From: Herbaspirillum aquaticum
GTDB lineage: Bacteria > Pseudomonadota > Gammaproteobacteria > Burkholderiales > Burkholderiaceae_D
Direction: 5' to 3'
DNA length: 64,000 nt
NCBI RefSeq assembly: GCF_002213425.1
Contig: NZ_NJGV01000026.1
Coordinates: forward strand, 1 to 64,000
Positions 42,831 through 50,566 of the stretch are shown one piece after another (the first letter of the stretch is position 1; every line of letters begins with the position of its first letter). The notes beneath the pieces are model-generated. The model did not search any database. It was not told the origin of the DNA and saw nothing but the letters and a program-made list of their open reading frames with translations. The translations under genes and the position numbers were made by a program.

Positions 42831-43436
42831 TCAGCCCTGGTTCTGCCGGAGTCGTGCCAGATCGTCCGGCGTATCGACATCCGTAAAAATCCCCGCATCC
42901 TCCACCGCAATCTCCACCAGCGCCGGGCTCTCCAGCAAAGCCCGCGCGCCGCGATCTCCCTGCAGTGACAGCAGCGCAGGCAGATGCGCATGCGCAAAGC
43001 CGGCCGGGTTGCCGCGCCGTCCCTGCATCACCGGCACCACCATCGACGCCCCCGCCGCCAGCGCATCGCGCAAGCGCCGCACGGTGTCCGGCTGCACGCG
43101 CGGCATGTCAGCCAGGGCCACCAGCCATGCCGGCGCCTCGGCGCTCTGCTGCAGAGCGCAGCGCAAGGAGGCGCTCATCTCACGCGTTGCCCCGGGTGCC
43201 GTCAGGCAGACCGTGCAGCCCAGCTGGCGCAGGGCCGCGGCCAAGGGACCTTCCGCGTGCACCACCGCCAGTACCGGCATGACTTCCAGCAAGACGGCAG
43301 CAGTGGCAGTGGCTACCATGCCGGGGCGGCCATCGTGATGGACGAAGGGCTGCAAGAGCTTTTCTTCATGGTCGCCAAAGCGGCTGCCACGGCCGGCGGC
43401 CAGCAGCAGGGCGATGGGGGAGGAGGGCGTCGGCAT
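42831..43436 (-). CDS. MocA/MobA-like molybdenum cofactor nucleotidyltransferase
   Basis: 201 residues. NTP-transferase fold with LLLAAGRGSRFGDHEEKLLQPF (nucleotide loop and catalytic Lys) and ADMPRV (metal Asp). MocA cytidylates molybdopterin for xanthine-dehydrogenase-family enzymes. Next to a molybdoenzyme gene but convergent with it, so a link is plausible, though YedY-type enzymes use the unmodified cofactor. ATG at 43436 chosen because LLLAAG begins about eight residues later, as usual in the family. Confidence 0.85.
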   Translation of the reverse strand: MPTPSSPIALLLAAGRGSRFGDHEEKLLQPFVHHDGRPGMVATATAAVLLEVMPVLAVVHAEGPLAAALRQLGCTVCLTAPGATREMSASLRCALQQSAEAPAWLVALADMPRVQPDTVRRLRDALAAGASMVVPVMQGRRGNPAGFAHAHLPALLSLQGDRGARALLESPALVEIAVEDAGIFTDVDTPDDLARLRQNQG

Positions 43437-43866
43437 GGTGCGGCAAGGCTCCGGAAACGGGAAGGCAAAGGCGCATTGTGCCCAAGTTTGGCCCGCTGCG
43501 CGTCCACGGCCGTGCGCAACCACGGAGGCCACCGCTGCCAGAAGCCACCCGGCCCGGTCCGCCATCGCATCCGCACCACAACATTTAATGTTTTACATTG
43601 CATAATGTTTCCGCCAGGCTATTTTGGTCTATCCTTGTCTGGCAAGGGTTTGCGGATTGCGTTGCCGTAACGGCATACCATGTTTCTTGATTTTGATATG
43701 GTCGCCGTGGCGGTGCGCTCCTAGAATCGAGCGCATGGCAGGGCGGCGTTACCGAACGGCAAGGGCTGGCACCGGTCTTGCTGTGGGCATCAGGGGGCAC
43801 ACCGGACGGCTGGGGAAAGTCCGTCTTCGGGGGCCATACACAACATGGTGGGATGGGAAGAAGCAA
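43437..43866. other. 430-bp divergent intergenic region
   Basis: Holds the promoters of the MocA-like gene (minus) and the chemoreceptor (plus). Contains the double inverted repeat at 43580-43608 and a perfect 13-base palindrome TGCCGTAACGGCA (43663-43675). No gene is supported, and no sigma-28 flagellar promoter could be made out. Confidence 0.5.
43580..43608. promoter_or_regulatory. Tandem inverted repeats AACATT-T-AATGTT and ACATT-GCAT-AATGT
   Basis: Two related dyads with centres about 15 bases apart (43580-43592 and 43595-43608), in an AT-rich patch between divergent genes. Candidate operator for a dimeric repressor. Confidence 0.4.
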
Positions 43867-45414
43867 ATGATCAAGAACATACGTATCGGCTCGCGCCTGG
43901 GGGCGGGATTCGCCGTGGTGCTGGTGTTTTCCATGGTGGTGGCGGCGGTGGGCATCTGGCGCCTCAAGACGGTGGCGCAGCAGACGCAGCAGATGATGGA
44001 CGTGCCGCTGAAGACCGAACGCCTGGTCTCGCAATGGAACACGCTGCTGCTCATCGCCATCCAGCGCACCACCACCGTGGTCAAGAGCCGCGATCCCGAA
44101 CTGGAAGCCTTCCTGGCCAAGGAAGCCGCTGCCTCCAGCAAGGAGTCCGCGCAGACCCTGAAGGACGTCGAGCAACTGCTCACCAGCGAGGAAGAGAAGA
44201 AGCTCTTCGCGGCCATCAACGCGGCGCGCAAGCAGTTCCTTGCCATCCGCGACCAGATCTATGCCGCCAAGAAGGAGGGTGATGCCGCCAAGGTGGACCA
44301 GCTCTACCAGCAGCAATACGTGGGCATCGCCAACAATACCCAGGGAGCGATGCGCTCCTTGCTGGATTTCGAACGGGCGCGCATCGATGAGATCTCTGCC
44401 GACATCCAGAGCGATGCGGCCAGCAGCCAGTGGCAGATCTTCGCACTGGAAGCCGTGATCCTGGCCTGCGGCATTGCCTTCGCGCTGCTGCTCACGCGCA
44501 GCATCACCCGCCCGGTGCACGCGGCGCTGGCCATTTCGCAGCGCGTGGCCGCCGGCGACCTGACCTCGCGTGCCCAGCCCATGGGCCAGGATGAACTGGG
44601 CCAGCTGGTGGCCTCGCTGCAGGGCATGAGCGAACGCCTGCATGGCGTGGTTTCCACCGTGCGCCTTGGGGCCGACAGCATTGCAGTGGCCTCCGGAGAG
44701 ATCGCCAATGGCAACCTCGACCTTTCGGCCCGCACTGAAGAGCAGGCCGGTGCGCTCGAAGAGACGGCTGCCTCCATCGAGCAGCTTACCTCCAGCGTGC
44801 GCACCAATTCCGAAAACGCCCACCAGGCCAATGACCTGGTCAAGTCGGCGGCTTCCATCGCGGGGCAGGGTGGCCAGGTGATGCAGGAGCTCATCGACAC
44901 CATGGGCAACATCAATGCCTCTTCGCGCAAGATCGTCGACATCATCGGCGTGATCGATGGCATCGCCTTCCAGACCAACATCCTGGCACTCAACGCGGCC
45001 GTGGAAGCAGCGCGTGCGGGCGAGCAGGGCCGTGGCTTCGCGGTGGTGGCTTCCGAAGTGCGCGCCCTGGCGCAGCGCTCGGCCTCGGCCGCCAAGGAGA
45101 TCAAGCAGTTGATCGATGATTCGGTGTCCAAGGTCGATGCCGGCAGCGCACTGGTGGAACGGGCCGGCAAGACCATGCAGGAAGTGGTGGGCAGCGTGCA
45201 GGGCGCGCATGCGCTGGTAGGCGACATCAGCACCGCCAGCCGCGAGCAGGCCGAAGGCATCCACCAGGTCAACCAGGCCGTGGGGCAGATGGACGGGGTG
45301 ACCCAGCAGAACGCGGCACTGGTGGAGCAGGCGGCTGCAGCAGCGAAGTCGCTGGAAGACCAGGCGGCGCAATTGAAGCGCGCCGTGGCCTTCTTCGCCT
45401 TGCAGGCAGCGTAG
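43867..45414 (+). CDS. Methyl-accepting chemotaxis protein
   Basis: 515 residues. TM1 near residues 12-32, a periplasmic four-helix-bundle ligand domain (about 35-190), TM2 (FALEAVILACGIAFALLL), HAMP (about 215-270) and the signalling coil with the highly conserved tip GIAFQTNILALNAAVEAARAGEQGRGFAVVASEVRALAQRS-type sequence near 375 (quoted by key words IAFQTN, ALNAAVEAAR, VVASEVR). No C-terminal NWETF-type CheR pentapeptide. ATG at 43867 follows GGAAGAAGC. Ligand unknown; neighbourhood to aromatic catabolism makes aromatic chemotaxis a possibility. Confidence 0.95.
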   Translation: MIKNIRIGSRLGAGFAVVLVFSMVVAAVGIWRLKTVAQQTQQMMDVPLKTERLVSQWNTLLLIAIQRTTTVVKSRDPELEAFLAKEAAASSKESAQTLKDVEQLLTSEEEKKLFAAINAARKQFLAIRDQIYAAKKEGDAAKVDQLYQQQYVGIANNTQGAMRSLLDFERARIDEISADIQSDAASSQWQIFALEAVILACGIAFALLLTRSITRPVHAALAISQRVAAGDLTSRAQPMGQDELGQLVASLQGMSERLHGVVSTVRLGADSIAVASGEIANGNLDLSARTEEQAGALEETAASIEQLTSSVRTNSENAHQANDLVKSAASIAGQGGQVMQELIDTMGNINASSRKIVDIIGVIDGIAFQTNILALNAAVEAARAGEQGRGFAVVASEVRALAQRSASAAKEIKQLIDDSVSKVDAGSALVERAGKTMQEVVGSVQGAHALVGDISTASREQAEGIHQVNQAVGQMDGVTQQNAALVEQAAAAAKSLEDQAAQLKRAVAFFALQAA

Positions 45415-45445
45415 GCCGATCGGGCGCAGCGGGAAATATCGGAGG

Positions 45446-45471
45446 GGGCCGCAGCATGCTGCGGCCCTTTT
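45446..45471. terminator. Terminator between the chemoreceptor and the response regulator
   Basis: Perfect 22-base palindrome with arms GGGCCGCAGC (45446-45455) and GCTGCGGCCC (45458-45467), then TTTT. Lies between convergent genes. Confidence 0.85.
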
Positions 45472-45500
45472 CATGCAGGCTCAGGAACGATCAGAAAGAA

Positions 45501-46133
45501 TCAGGCCGCCTTGAGAAATTCCGGCCCGAAATCCATCAGCACGTCGCGCACCAGCGTGGCCGTGCTCTGGCAGCCCAGCTTGTCCTTGACGCTGGCGCGA
45601 TGCACGTCCACCGTCTTGACGCTGATGTTGAGGTCGCGTGCGATGAGCTTGCTGGACTGGCCCATGATGACCTTCTCCAGGATTTCGCGTTCGCGTGCGG
45701 TGAGGGTCTTGAGGCGCGCCTTGAGCTGCTGGCGGCGCTCGCGGGCCTGCATGTTGCCGGCCACGTTCTTGAGCGTCATCTGGATGCGCTCCAGCATCTG
45801 TTGCGAGTTGTAGGGTTTTTCCAGGAAGTCGACCGCGCCATTGTGCAGGGCGCGTACCGACATGGGAATGTCGCCATGGCCCGAGACGAAGATCACGGGG
45901 ATGTCGGCGCCGATTTCCTTCAAGCGATCCTGCAGCTGGAAGCCGCTGATTTCAGGCATGCGCACGTCCAGGATCAGGCAGGACAGGCTGTTGGCGTCAT
46001 AGGCCTTCAAGAAGGCCTCGGGGCCATCGAAGCATTCGGTCCGGATATTGACCGAGCTCAGCAGCCAGGCCAGCGAAGTCCGAACGGCTTCATCATCATC
46101 GACGATGTAGACCACCGGCGGGTTGGTTTCCAT
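45501..46133 (-). CDS. FixJ/StyR-type response regulator (candidate IacR1)
   Basis: 210 residues. Receiver domain with YIVDDDEAVR, phosphoacceptor Asp in CLILDVRMPE, conserved T/S (FVSGHGD) and K (LEKPYN); C-terminal LuxR/NarL HTH (LTAREREILEKVIMGQSSKLIARDLNISVKTVDVHRA). This is the FixJ/StyR/TodT-like group often paired with soluble PAS kinases for aromatic catabolism. No kinase adjoins it; the PAS kinase at 55875-57494 is the natural partner. In Paraburkholderia phytofirmans an iac cluster is controlled by a two-component pair of this kind plus a LysR protein. GAGGAGTG precedes ATG at 46133. Confidence 0.9.
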   Translation of the reverse strand: METNPPVVYIVDDDEAVRTSLAWLLSSVNIRTECFDGPEAFLKAYDANSLSCLILDVRMPEISGFQLQDRLKEIGADIPVIFVSGHGDIPMSVRALHNGAVDFLEKPYNSQQMLERIQMTLKNVAGNMQARERRQQLKARLKTLTAREREILEKVIMGQSSKLIARDLNISVKTVDVHRASVKDKLGCQSTATLVRDVLMDFGPEFLKAA

Positions 46134-46449
46134 CTGCACTCCTCGTCTCGTCAAAATGGTGCCGGCTTGCACCGGCGCTATTTCCGACCCTCTCGATTTC
46201 TTGATGGACTGGTCGGCACAAATCAACACGTCATGCTTTGACTTATGCAAAAAGCAGGCCTGAAATTCTTGGGATCAGCGACACTGTAACACCCCCATCC
46301 GGACGATGGTCTAGGTATTTTTACCTAGATCGTCTGCCGCAATCCCCTGTGGGGCGGGCGTGTGGCACGGATTGCCCGCACCATGGGCATGCCTTAACCT
46401 GCTGTCATCGAGCGCCGTGCTTCATCGGCGTGCATAACAGGGAGATCCC
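46134..46449. other. 316-bp divergent intergenic region
   Basis: Promoter region shared by the response regulator (minus) and the flavin reductase (plus). Its main feature is the dyad at 46311-46328. A TGGCACG-like word at about 46363 lacks correct sigma-54 spacing to TTGC. Confidence 0.5.
46311..46328. promoter_or_regulatory. Perfect dyad CTAGGTATTTTTACCTAG
   Basis: Seven-base arms CTAGGTA (46311-46317) and TACCTAG (46322-46328) around TTTT, centred about 130 bases upstream of the flavin reductase start. Similar, weaker sequences occur before the iacA-like gene (CTAGGGGTTTTCTTTAG, 57519-57535) and at 55863-55878. Candidate binding site of the adjacent FixJ-type regulator. Confidence 0.45.
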
Positions 46450-47007
46450 ATGAGCACCACCGCCATCCAAAAAGAACCGCCCGCCGCACCTGTGGTGCGC
46501 GCGCCCCTTGCCCCCGAGCAACTGGAATTCCGCAATGCCATGGCACACCTGCCGGCCGCCGTGTCCATCATCACCACCGATGGCGAAGGCGGCCGTTGCG
46601 GCATCACCGCCTCGGCCGTCTGTTCGGTGACCGATACGCCGCCCACGATCCTGGTCTGCATCAATCGTGGCAGCGCCATGCATGACGTGTTCAAGAAGAA
46701 TGGCCGGCTGTGCGTCAACGTCCTCTCGGACGAGCTGGAACAACTGGCCATGCATTTCTCCGGTGCCACCAAGGTCCCGATGGAAGAGCGCTTCGGCTGG
46801 GATATCTGGGAAGAACCCGGCGAACTGGGGCAGCCGGTGCTGGCCGATGCGCTGGTCAAGCTGCAGGGACGCATCCGCGAATTCAAGGAAGTGGGTACGC
46901 ACTCGGTGATGTTCGTGGAGCTGGCCGAGGTCAAGGTCAATGAGAAGAAGGACAGCCTCATCTATTTCAATCGGCTGTTCCACAAGGTCAAGCGTACGGC
47001 CCTGTAA
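46450..47007 (+). CDS. iacG: Flavin reductase (IacG/HpaC-like)
   Basis: 185 residues of the flavin-reductase-like split-barrel family: FRNAMAHLPAAVSIITTDG, GITASAVCSVTDTPPTILVCINRGSAMHDVF and the late VELAEVKVNE...LIYFNRLFHKV. Such proteins reduce FMN or FAD for two-component monooxygenases. HpaC is the closest familiar name, but no HpaB is present, whereas the iacA-like flavoenzyme at 57643 needs reduced flavin, so IacG is the better assignment. CAGGGAGATC precedes the ATG. Confidence 0.82.
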   Translation: MSTTAIQKEPPAAPVVRAPLAPEQLEFRNAMAHLPAAVSIITTDGEGGRCGITASAVCSVTDTPPTILVCINRGSAMHDVFKKNGRLCVNVLSDELEQLAMHFSGATKVPMEERFGWDIWEEPGELGQPVLADALVKLQGRIREFKEVGTHSVMFVELAEVKVNEKKDSLIYFNRLFHKVKRTAL

Positions 47008-47029
47008 GATTCTTTCCCTGGAGTTAACG

Positions 47030-47066
47030 ATGAATGCCGTTCAGCGCAATGCTGAACGGCATTCAT
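47030..47066 (+). terminator. 16-bp perfect hairpin after the flavin reductase gene
   Basis: Arms 47030-47045 and 47051-47066 are perfectly complementary with loop GCAAT. Only CTTTT follows directly, with T6 at 47082-47087. Likely terminator of the iacG-like transcript, but see the mini-ORF that begins at its first base. Confidence 0.6.
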
Positions 47067-47095
47067 GCTTTTACGGCGGTGTTTTTTCGTATTGA
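47030..47095 (+). CDS. Possible 21-codon mini-ORF inside the hairpin
   Basis: ATG at 47030 is preceded by GGAG (47020-47023) at ideal distance and runs 21 codons to TGA. The start codon is the first base of the 16-base hairpin arm. It may be chance, a remnant, or a regulatory leader peptide. The encoded peptide (start MNAVQRNAERHSC) is not recognised. Confidence 0.2.
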   Translation: MNAVQRNAERHSCFYGGVFSY

Positions 47096-47151
47096 AAAGC
47101 CGTTCGGACTGATTAGGGCCTGTTCACAATTAACGAAATGTGTGGTGATGC

Positions 47152-48048
47152 TCATACAGAACTGGCGATATGCTCCCGCAGCCACTGATGCGCCGGGTCG
47201 CGATGAACCCGTTCATGCCAGAGCATGAACATCTCGAAGCCGGGGACTTCGATAGGCGCTTCCACCACTTTCAGCGCGGCATTGCCGTGCACCAGACGCG
47301 AAGGCAGCATCGCTACCAGATCGGTGTTGGTCAGGACTGCGGTGATAAACAGGAAGTGCGGTACTGACAGGGCGACCTTTCGCGTCACCCCCATTTCTGC
47401 CAGCACGGTATCGGTCACGCCGTGAAATCCTCCGCCATCCGAGGATACGATGACATGTTCCAACTTGCAGAACTGCGCCAGCGTCGGGCGTCGCTTCAAC
47501 TTCGGGTGTCCAGCACGTCCGGCAAGTACGTAGCGTTCCGTGAACATTGGCAGACGGCGCAGTTCTGGTGGCGCCTCGGTGTCCGTGAGGAAGGCCAAGT
47601 CGATTTCTCCTTGTTGCATCTTTCTCGCCACCAGAGCGGGGGTAGTCTGAATCACGGCGAGGCGGGTCGCGGGCGCGGCCTTGCGTAGGCCGTCCAGGGC
47701 CGGCATCAGGATCGTGTACTCGCTGTAATCGAATGCCGCAGCGCGCCAGGTCTGTTGAGAATGGGCAGGATCGAAGGCAGTTGAGGGAGTCACGGCTTGT
47801 GCCAGGGCGGCCAAGGCCTGTTGCAGTGGTTCGCGCAGTTCTTCGGCGCGGGCGGTGGTACGCATGCCGCGTGGACCGGGCAGCAACAAGGGGTCACCGA
47901 AGAAGTCCCTCAATCGGGCCAGTTGCAGGCTGACGGTCGGTTGCGCCAAGTGCAGGCGCTCGGCCGCGCGGGTGACGTTGTGTTCGACCAGCAAGGCATC
48001 CAGTGTCACCAGAAGATTGAGGTCCAGTCGTCTCAGTGGATTGTCCAT
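47152..48048 (-). CDS. LysR-type regulator beside a quinone reductase gene
   Basis: 298 residues. Winged helix in the first 65 residues (LDLNLLVTLDALLVEHNVTRAAERLHLAQPTVSLQLARLR, by key words) followed by a periplasmic-binding-like effector domain. NodD/NahR-type start LRRLDLNLL. ATG at 48048 aligns with this family's usual start; an upstream ATG would add unrelated residues and run into the divergent promoter. Divergent from the NAD(P)H oxidoreductase gene with 94 bases between, so it probably controls it. Not an obvious part of the iac set. Confidence 0.88.
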   Translation of the reverse strand: MDNPLRRLDLNLLVTLDALLVEHNVTRAAERLHLAQPTVSLQLARLRDFFGDPLLLPGPRGMRTTARAEELREPLQQALAALAQAVTPSTAFDPAHSQQTWRAAAFDYSEYTILMPALDGLRKAAPATRLAVIQTTPALVARKMQQGEIDLAFLTDTEAPPELRRLPMFTERYVLAGRAGHPKLKRRPTLAQFCKLEHVIVSSDGGGFHGVTDTVLAEMGVTRKVALSVPHFLFITAVLTNTDLVAMLPSRLVHGNAALKVVEAPIEVPGFEMFMLWHERVHRDPAHQWLREHIASSV

Positions 48049-48064
48049 GGAAATACCTGAAATT

Positions 48065-48082
48065 TTGGAAATTAATTTCCAA
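48065..48082. promoter_or_regulatory. 18-bp perfect palindrome TTGGAAATTAATTTCCAA
   Basis: Perfect over all 18 bases, in the gap between the LysR gene (start 48048) and the oxidoreductase gene (start 48143). It contains T-N11-A, the LysR box pattern, and is the obvious operator of this pair. Confidence 0.65.
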
Positions 48083-48142
48083 TATATCTTAGACAGGCCT
48101 ATCGTGTGCTCATTGATTGACTTACTGATGGAGCATCCGCTG

Positions 48143-48925
48143 ATGAACATTCTTCTTGTCTATGCCCACCCGGAGCCGCGTTCGCTCAATGGCTCGCTCA
48201 AGGATTTCGCTGTCCAGCGCTTGCAGCGAGGTGGACATGTCGTCCAGGTATCCGATCTCTATGCAATGCAGTGGAAGGCTGCACTGGATGCAGAAGATAA
48301 CACTGCATTACAGCCGGGCGTACGTCTGGATGTCTCTCTGAACTCCAGGCAGGCTTTCGAGAACGGCACCCAAAGCGCCGACATTGCACGCGAGCAGGAA
48401 AAGCTGCGCTGGGCAGACGCTGTCATCCTGCAATTTCCACTGTGGTGGTTCTCATTGCCCGCCATCCTCAAGGGATGGGTTGAGCGGGTATATGCCTATG
48501 GTCTCGCCTACGGCGTTGGCGAGCATTCCGATACGCATTGGGGGGATCGTTACGGAGAAGGCCGGTTTGCCGGAAAGCGTGCGATGCTGGTGGTGACCAC
48601 CGGCGGATGGGAATCGCATTACGGGCCGCGCGGCATCAACGGTCCGATCAATGACATCCTGTTCCCGATCCAGCATGGCATCCTGTTCTATCCGGGATTT
48701 GACGTACTGCCCCCGCATGTGATCTACCGCACGAGCAAGATCGATGAGGTCGGATTCGCACAGGTCTGCGAGGCGCTGGGACAGCGGCTGGACGCACTCG
48801 GGACGACAGCGCCCATCCCTTTCCGCAAGCAGAACGCTGGAGACTATGAGATACCCGCGCTGACGTTGCGCCCGGAGATCGAACCGGGGCGAGAGGGGTT
48901 GGGTATCCATCTCCTGCGCGGCTAG
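48143..48925 (+). CDS. NAD(P)H:quinone oxidoreductase (Flavodoxin_2 family)
   Basis: 260 residues with the flavodoxin-like fold of DT-diaphorase/MdaB proteins: MNILLVYAHPEPRSLNGSL at the start, ILQFPLWWFSLPAILKGWVERV in the middle and TTGGWESHYGPRG (FMN and dimer contacts). Two-electron reductants of quinones or nitro compounds. GGAG nine bases before ATG 48143; ATG at 48128 is an alternative. Its A/T content upstream and the self-contained LysR-target pair suggest an insert within the iac locus. Confidence 0.88.
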   Translation: MNILLVYAHPEPRSLNGSLKDFAVQRLQRGGHVVQVSDLYAMQWKAALDAEDNTALQPGVRLDVSLNSRQAFENGTQSADIAREQEKLRWADAVILQFPLWWFSLPAILKGWVERVYAYGLAYGVGEHSDTHWGDRYGEGRFAGKRAMLVVTTGGWESHYGPRGINGPINDILFPIQHGILFYPGFDVLPPHVIYRTSKIDEVGFAQVCEALGQRLDALGTTAPIPFRKQNAGDYEIPALTLRPEIEPGREGLGIHLLRG

Positions 48926-49042
48926 TCGCGCAGCGACGTATCGAAGACGCTCCCCTCTGGGCGCCGTCGATACGCGGCCAAGCCGCTACCCAGTCCGAAC
49001 GGTTGTCTGAAAAAAGAAAATGGAGAGAAGGTAAAGCAGTGC

Positions 49043-50011
49043 TCAGAGATCCAGCACCAGCATCCCCGACCTGGCCCGCGAGACACAGGTGCAGATCTGG
49101 TCATTGGCCGCCTTCTCCTTCTTGGAGAGGCAATTGTCGCGATGATCCGGCTCGCCCTCCAGCAGCGGCACCACGCAGGTGCCGCAGATGCCCTCGCGGC
49201 AGGAGGTATCGATGACGATGCCCTCGCGCGCCAGGATATCGACGATGGGAATGCCCACCGGGATCTGCACCACCTTGCCCGAGCTGGCCAGCTTCACTTC
49301 GAAGGCGCCATCGCCGCCGGCAGCACCGTCGGCAGAAGCGGCCGGGGCCACCGGTGCGGCGAAGTGTTCCAGGTGGATGGCATCCTCGCTGCGGCTGGCC
49401 GCGGCACACTTGACCACCGCATCCATGAAGGGGGCGGGGCCGCAGGTGTAGACGTGGGCTTCCCTGCTGCCGGCTTCCAGGCAGGCCGTCAGGTAATGCT
49501 CCATTTGCGCCGGCATGACCGCGTAGTGGAAACGCACCTGCGCGGCGAAGGGCGCGTTTTCCAGCAGGTCGGCAAAGGCCGCATGTTCGCGCGCGCGCAC
49601 GAAGTAATGCAGCGTGAAAGGTTTCTGTTCGGCCCACAGGCGATAGGCCATGGCCAAGAGCGGCGTCACGCCGATGCCCGCGCCAAAGAGCAGGTGTTCC
49701 GGTGCGCTGCTGTCGAGGGCGAAGAGATTGCGGGGCGTGCCCACTTCCAGTTCCGTGCCGGCCCGCACGGCATCGTGCAGGGCCGCTGAACCGCCCCGCG
49801 AGGCGGGTTCGCGCTTGACCGCGATGGTGTAGCCGCAGCGGTCTTCGAGCGGACCGCACAGCGAGTATTGGCGCATGATCCCGGTCGGCCCGGTGACGTC
49901 GATGTGGGCCCCCGGCTCGTAAGCCGGCAGCGGGGCGCCATCGGCGCGCACCAGGCGGAAGGAACGGATGTCGCCGGTTTCGTCGGTAACGGTGTCTACG
50001 ATCAGTTTCAT
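49043..50011 (-). CDS. iacF: Class IA oxygenase reductase, FMN-NAD-[2Fe-2S] (IacF-like)
   Basis: 322 residues of the phthalate dioxygenase reductase type: flavin domain (RQYSLCGPL), NAD domain (FGAGIGVTPLLAMAYRL; VYTCGPAPFMDAV) and a C-terminal plant-type ferredoxin (CREGICGTC, then a fourth Cys in HRDNCLS). This domain order separates it from BenC in the same window. It would reduce the Rieske enzyme encoded just upstream on the same strand. A Pro/Ala/Gly linker joins NAD and Fe-S domains (about 222-238). 49 bases separate it from the beta subunit gene. Confidence 0.87.
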   Translation of the reverse strand: MKLIVDTVTDETGDIRSFRLVRADGAPLPAYEPGAHIDVTGPTGIMRQYSLCGPLEDRCGYTIAVKREPASRGGSAALHDAVRAGTELEVGTPRNLFALDSSAPEHLLFGAGIGVTPLLAMAYRLWAEQKPFTLHYFVRAREHAAFADLLENAPFAAQVRFHYAVMPAQMEHYLTACLEAGSREAHVYTCGPAPFMDAVVKCAAASRSEDAIHLEHFAAPVAPAASADGAAGGDGAFEVKLASSGKVVQIPVGIPIVDILAREGIVIDTSCREGICGTCVVPLLEGEPDHRDNCLSKKEKAANDQICTCVSRARSGMLVLDL

Positions 50012-50060
50012 GAGGCCAATACTCGTCGGTTCATTTCAATTGCGAATGTGCGCTGCGCGC

Positions 50061-50561
50061 TCAGAGCAGGAAGCCCAGGGCGTTGAGGCTATCCATGGAG
50101 TTGATCAGGCGGATCACCTTCTGCTCGATCTTCGGACCCTGGGGCGTGAAGCGCAGGCGATGCGTGACGTTGGCCACGAACATCGTATGCTGCTGGCGCT
50201 TGTAGCCCACCAGGACCTGCGCCGAGGTGATCTCCACCAGCTCCTCCGACAGGTGCACCGGCACGAAGCGCGACACGGTACGCACGGTCGCAGCCGCATC
50301 CACGGCCGACATCGCGTGACCCGAGGTCAGGCGCTCGATGCGGATCTTGCGCATGTGGGCATTGTCGTAGGCGTAGTTCAGCGTGGCTGCGTAATCGGTG
50401 GTGTCGGGATCGATGGGCACCACGTAGTAGCCATCGTCGGTCCACAGGGCTTGCCAGGCGGCATAGTCCTTCTTGTCCAGCAGTTCAGCTTCTTTCCAGA
50501 TGAAGGCGATGGCACGCGCCATGGGCGCGGGGATGCCTTGCAGGGTGTCTTGTTGGTTCAT
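50061..50561 (-). CDS. iacD: Rieske dioxygenase beta subunit (IacD-like)
   Basis: 166 residues, NTF2-like beta subunit (AIAFIWKEAELLDKKDYAAWQALW; SRFVPVHLSEELVEI; TMFVANVTHRLRFT). Starts five bases after the stop of the alpha subunit gene, so the two are translationally linked. GGAGAAATG lies just upstream of ATG 50561. Confidence 0.87.
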   Translation of the reverse strand: MNQQDTLQGIPAPMARAIAFIWKEAELLDKKDYAAWQALWTDDGYYVVPIDPDTTDYAATLNYAYDNAHMRKIRIERLTSGHAMSAVDAAATVRTVSRFVPVHLSEELVEITSAQVLVGYKRQQHTMFVANVTHRLRFTPQGPKIEQKVIRLINSMDSLNALGFLL

Positions 50562-50566
50562 GGTGA

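Noticed and set aside
43640-43680. Sigma-28 promoter before the chemoreceptor gene (GCCGTAAC resembles GCCGATAA)
   Set aside because: No TAAA-type -35 at the required distance, and the word is part of a palindrome TGCCGTAACGGCA.
46360-46380. Sigma-54 promoter (TGGCACG followed by TTGC) before the flavin reductase
   Set aside because: Only two bases separate TGGCACG and TTGC; the GG to GC distance is too short for sigma-54.
47104-47140. Insertion-sequence end (GGGCCTGTTCACAATT) at the left border of the LysR/quinone reductase insert
   Set aside because: No matching inverted terminal repeat or direct duplication was found on the right side, and no transposase.
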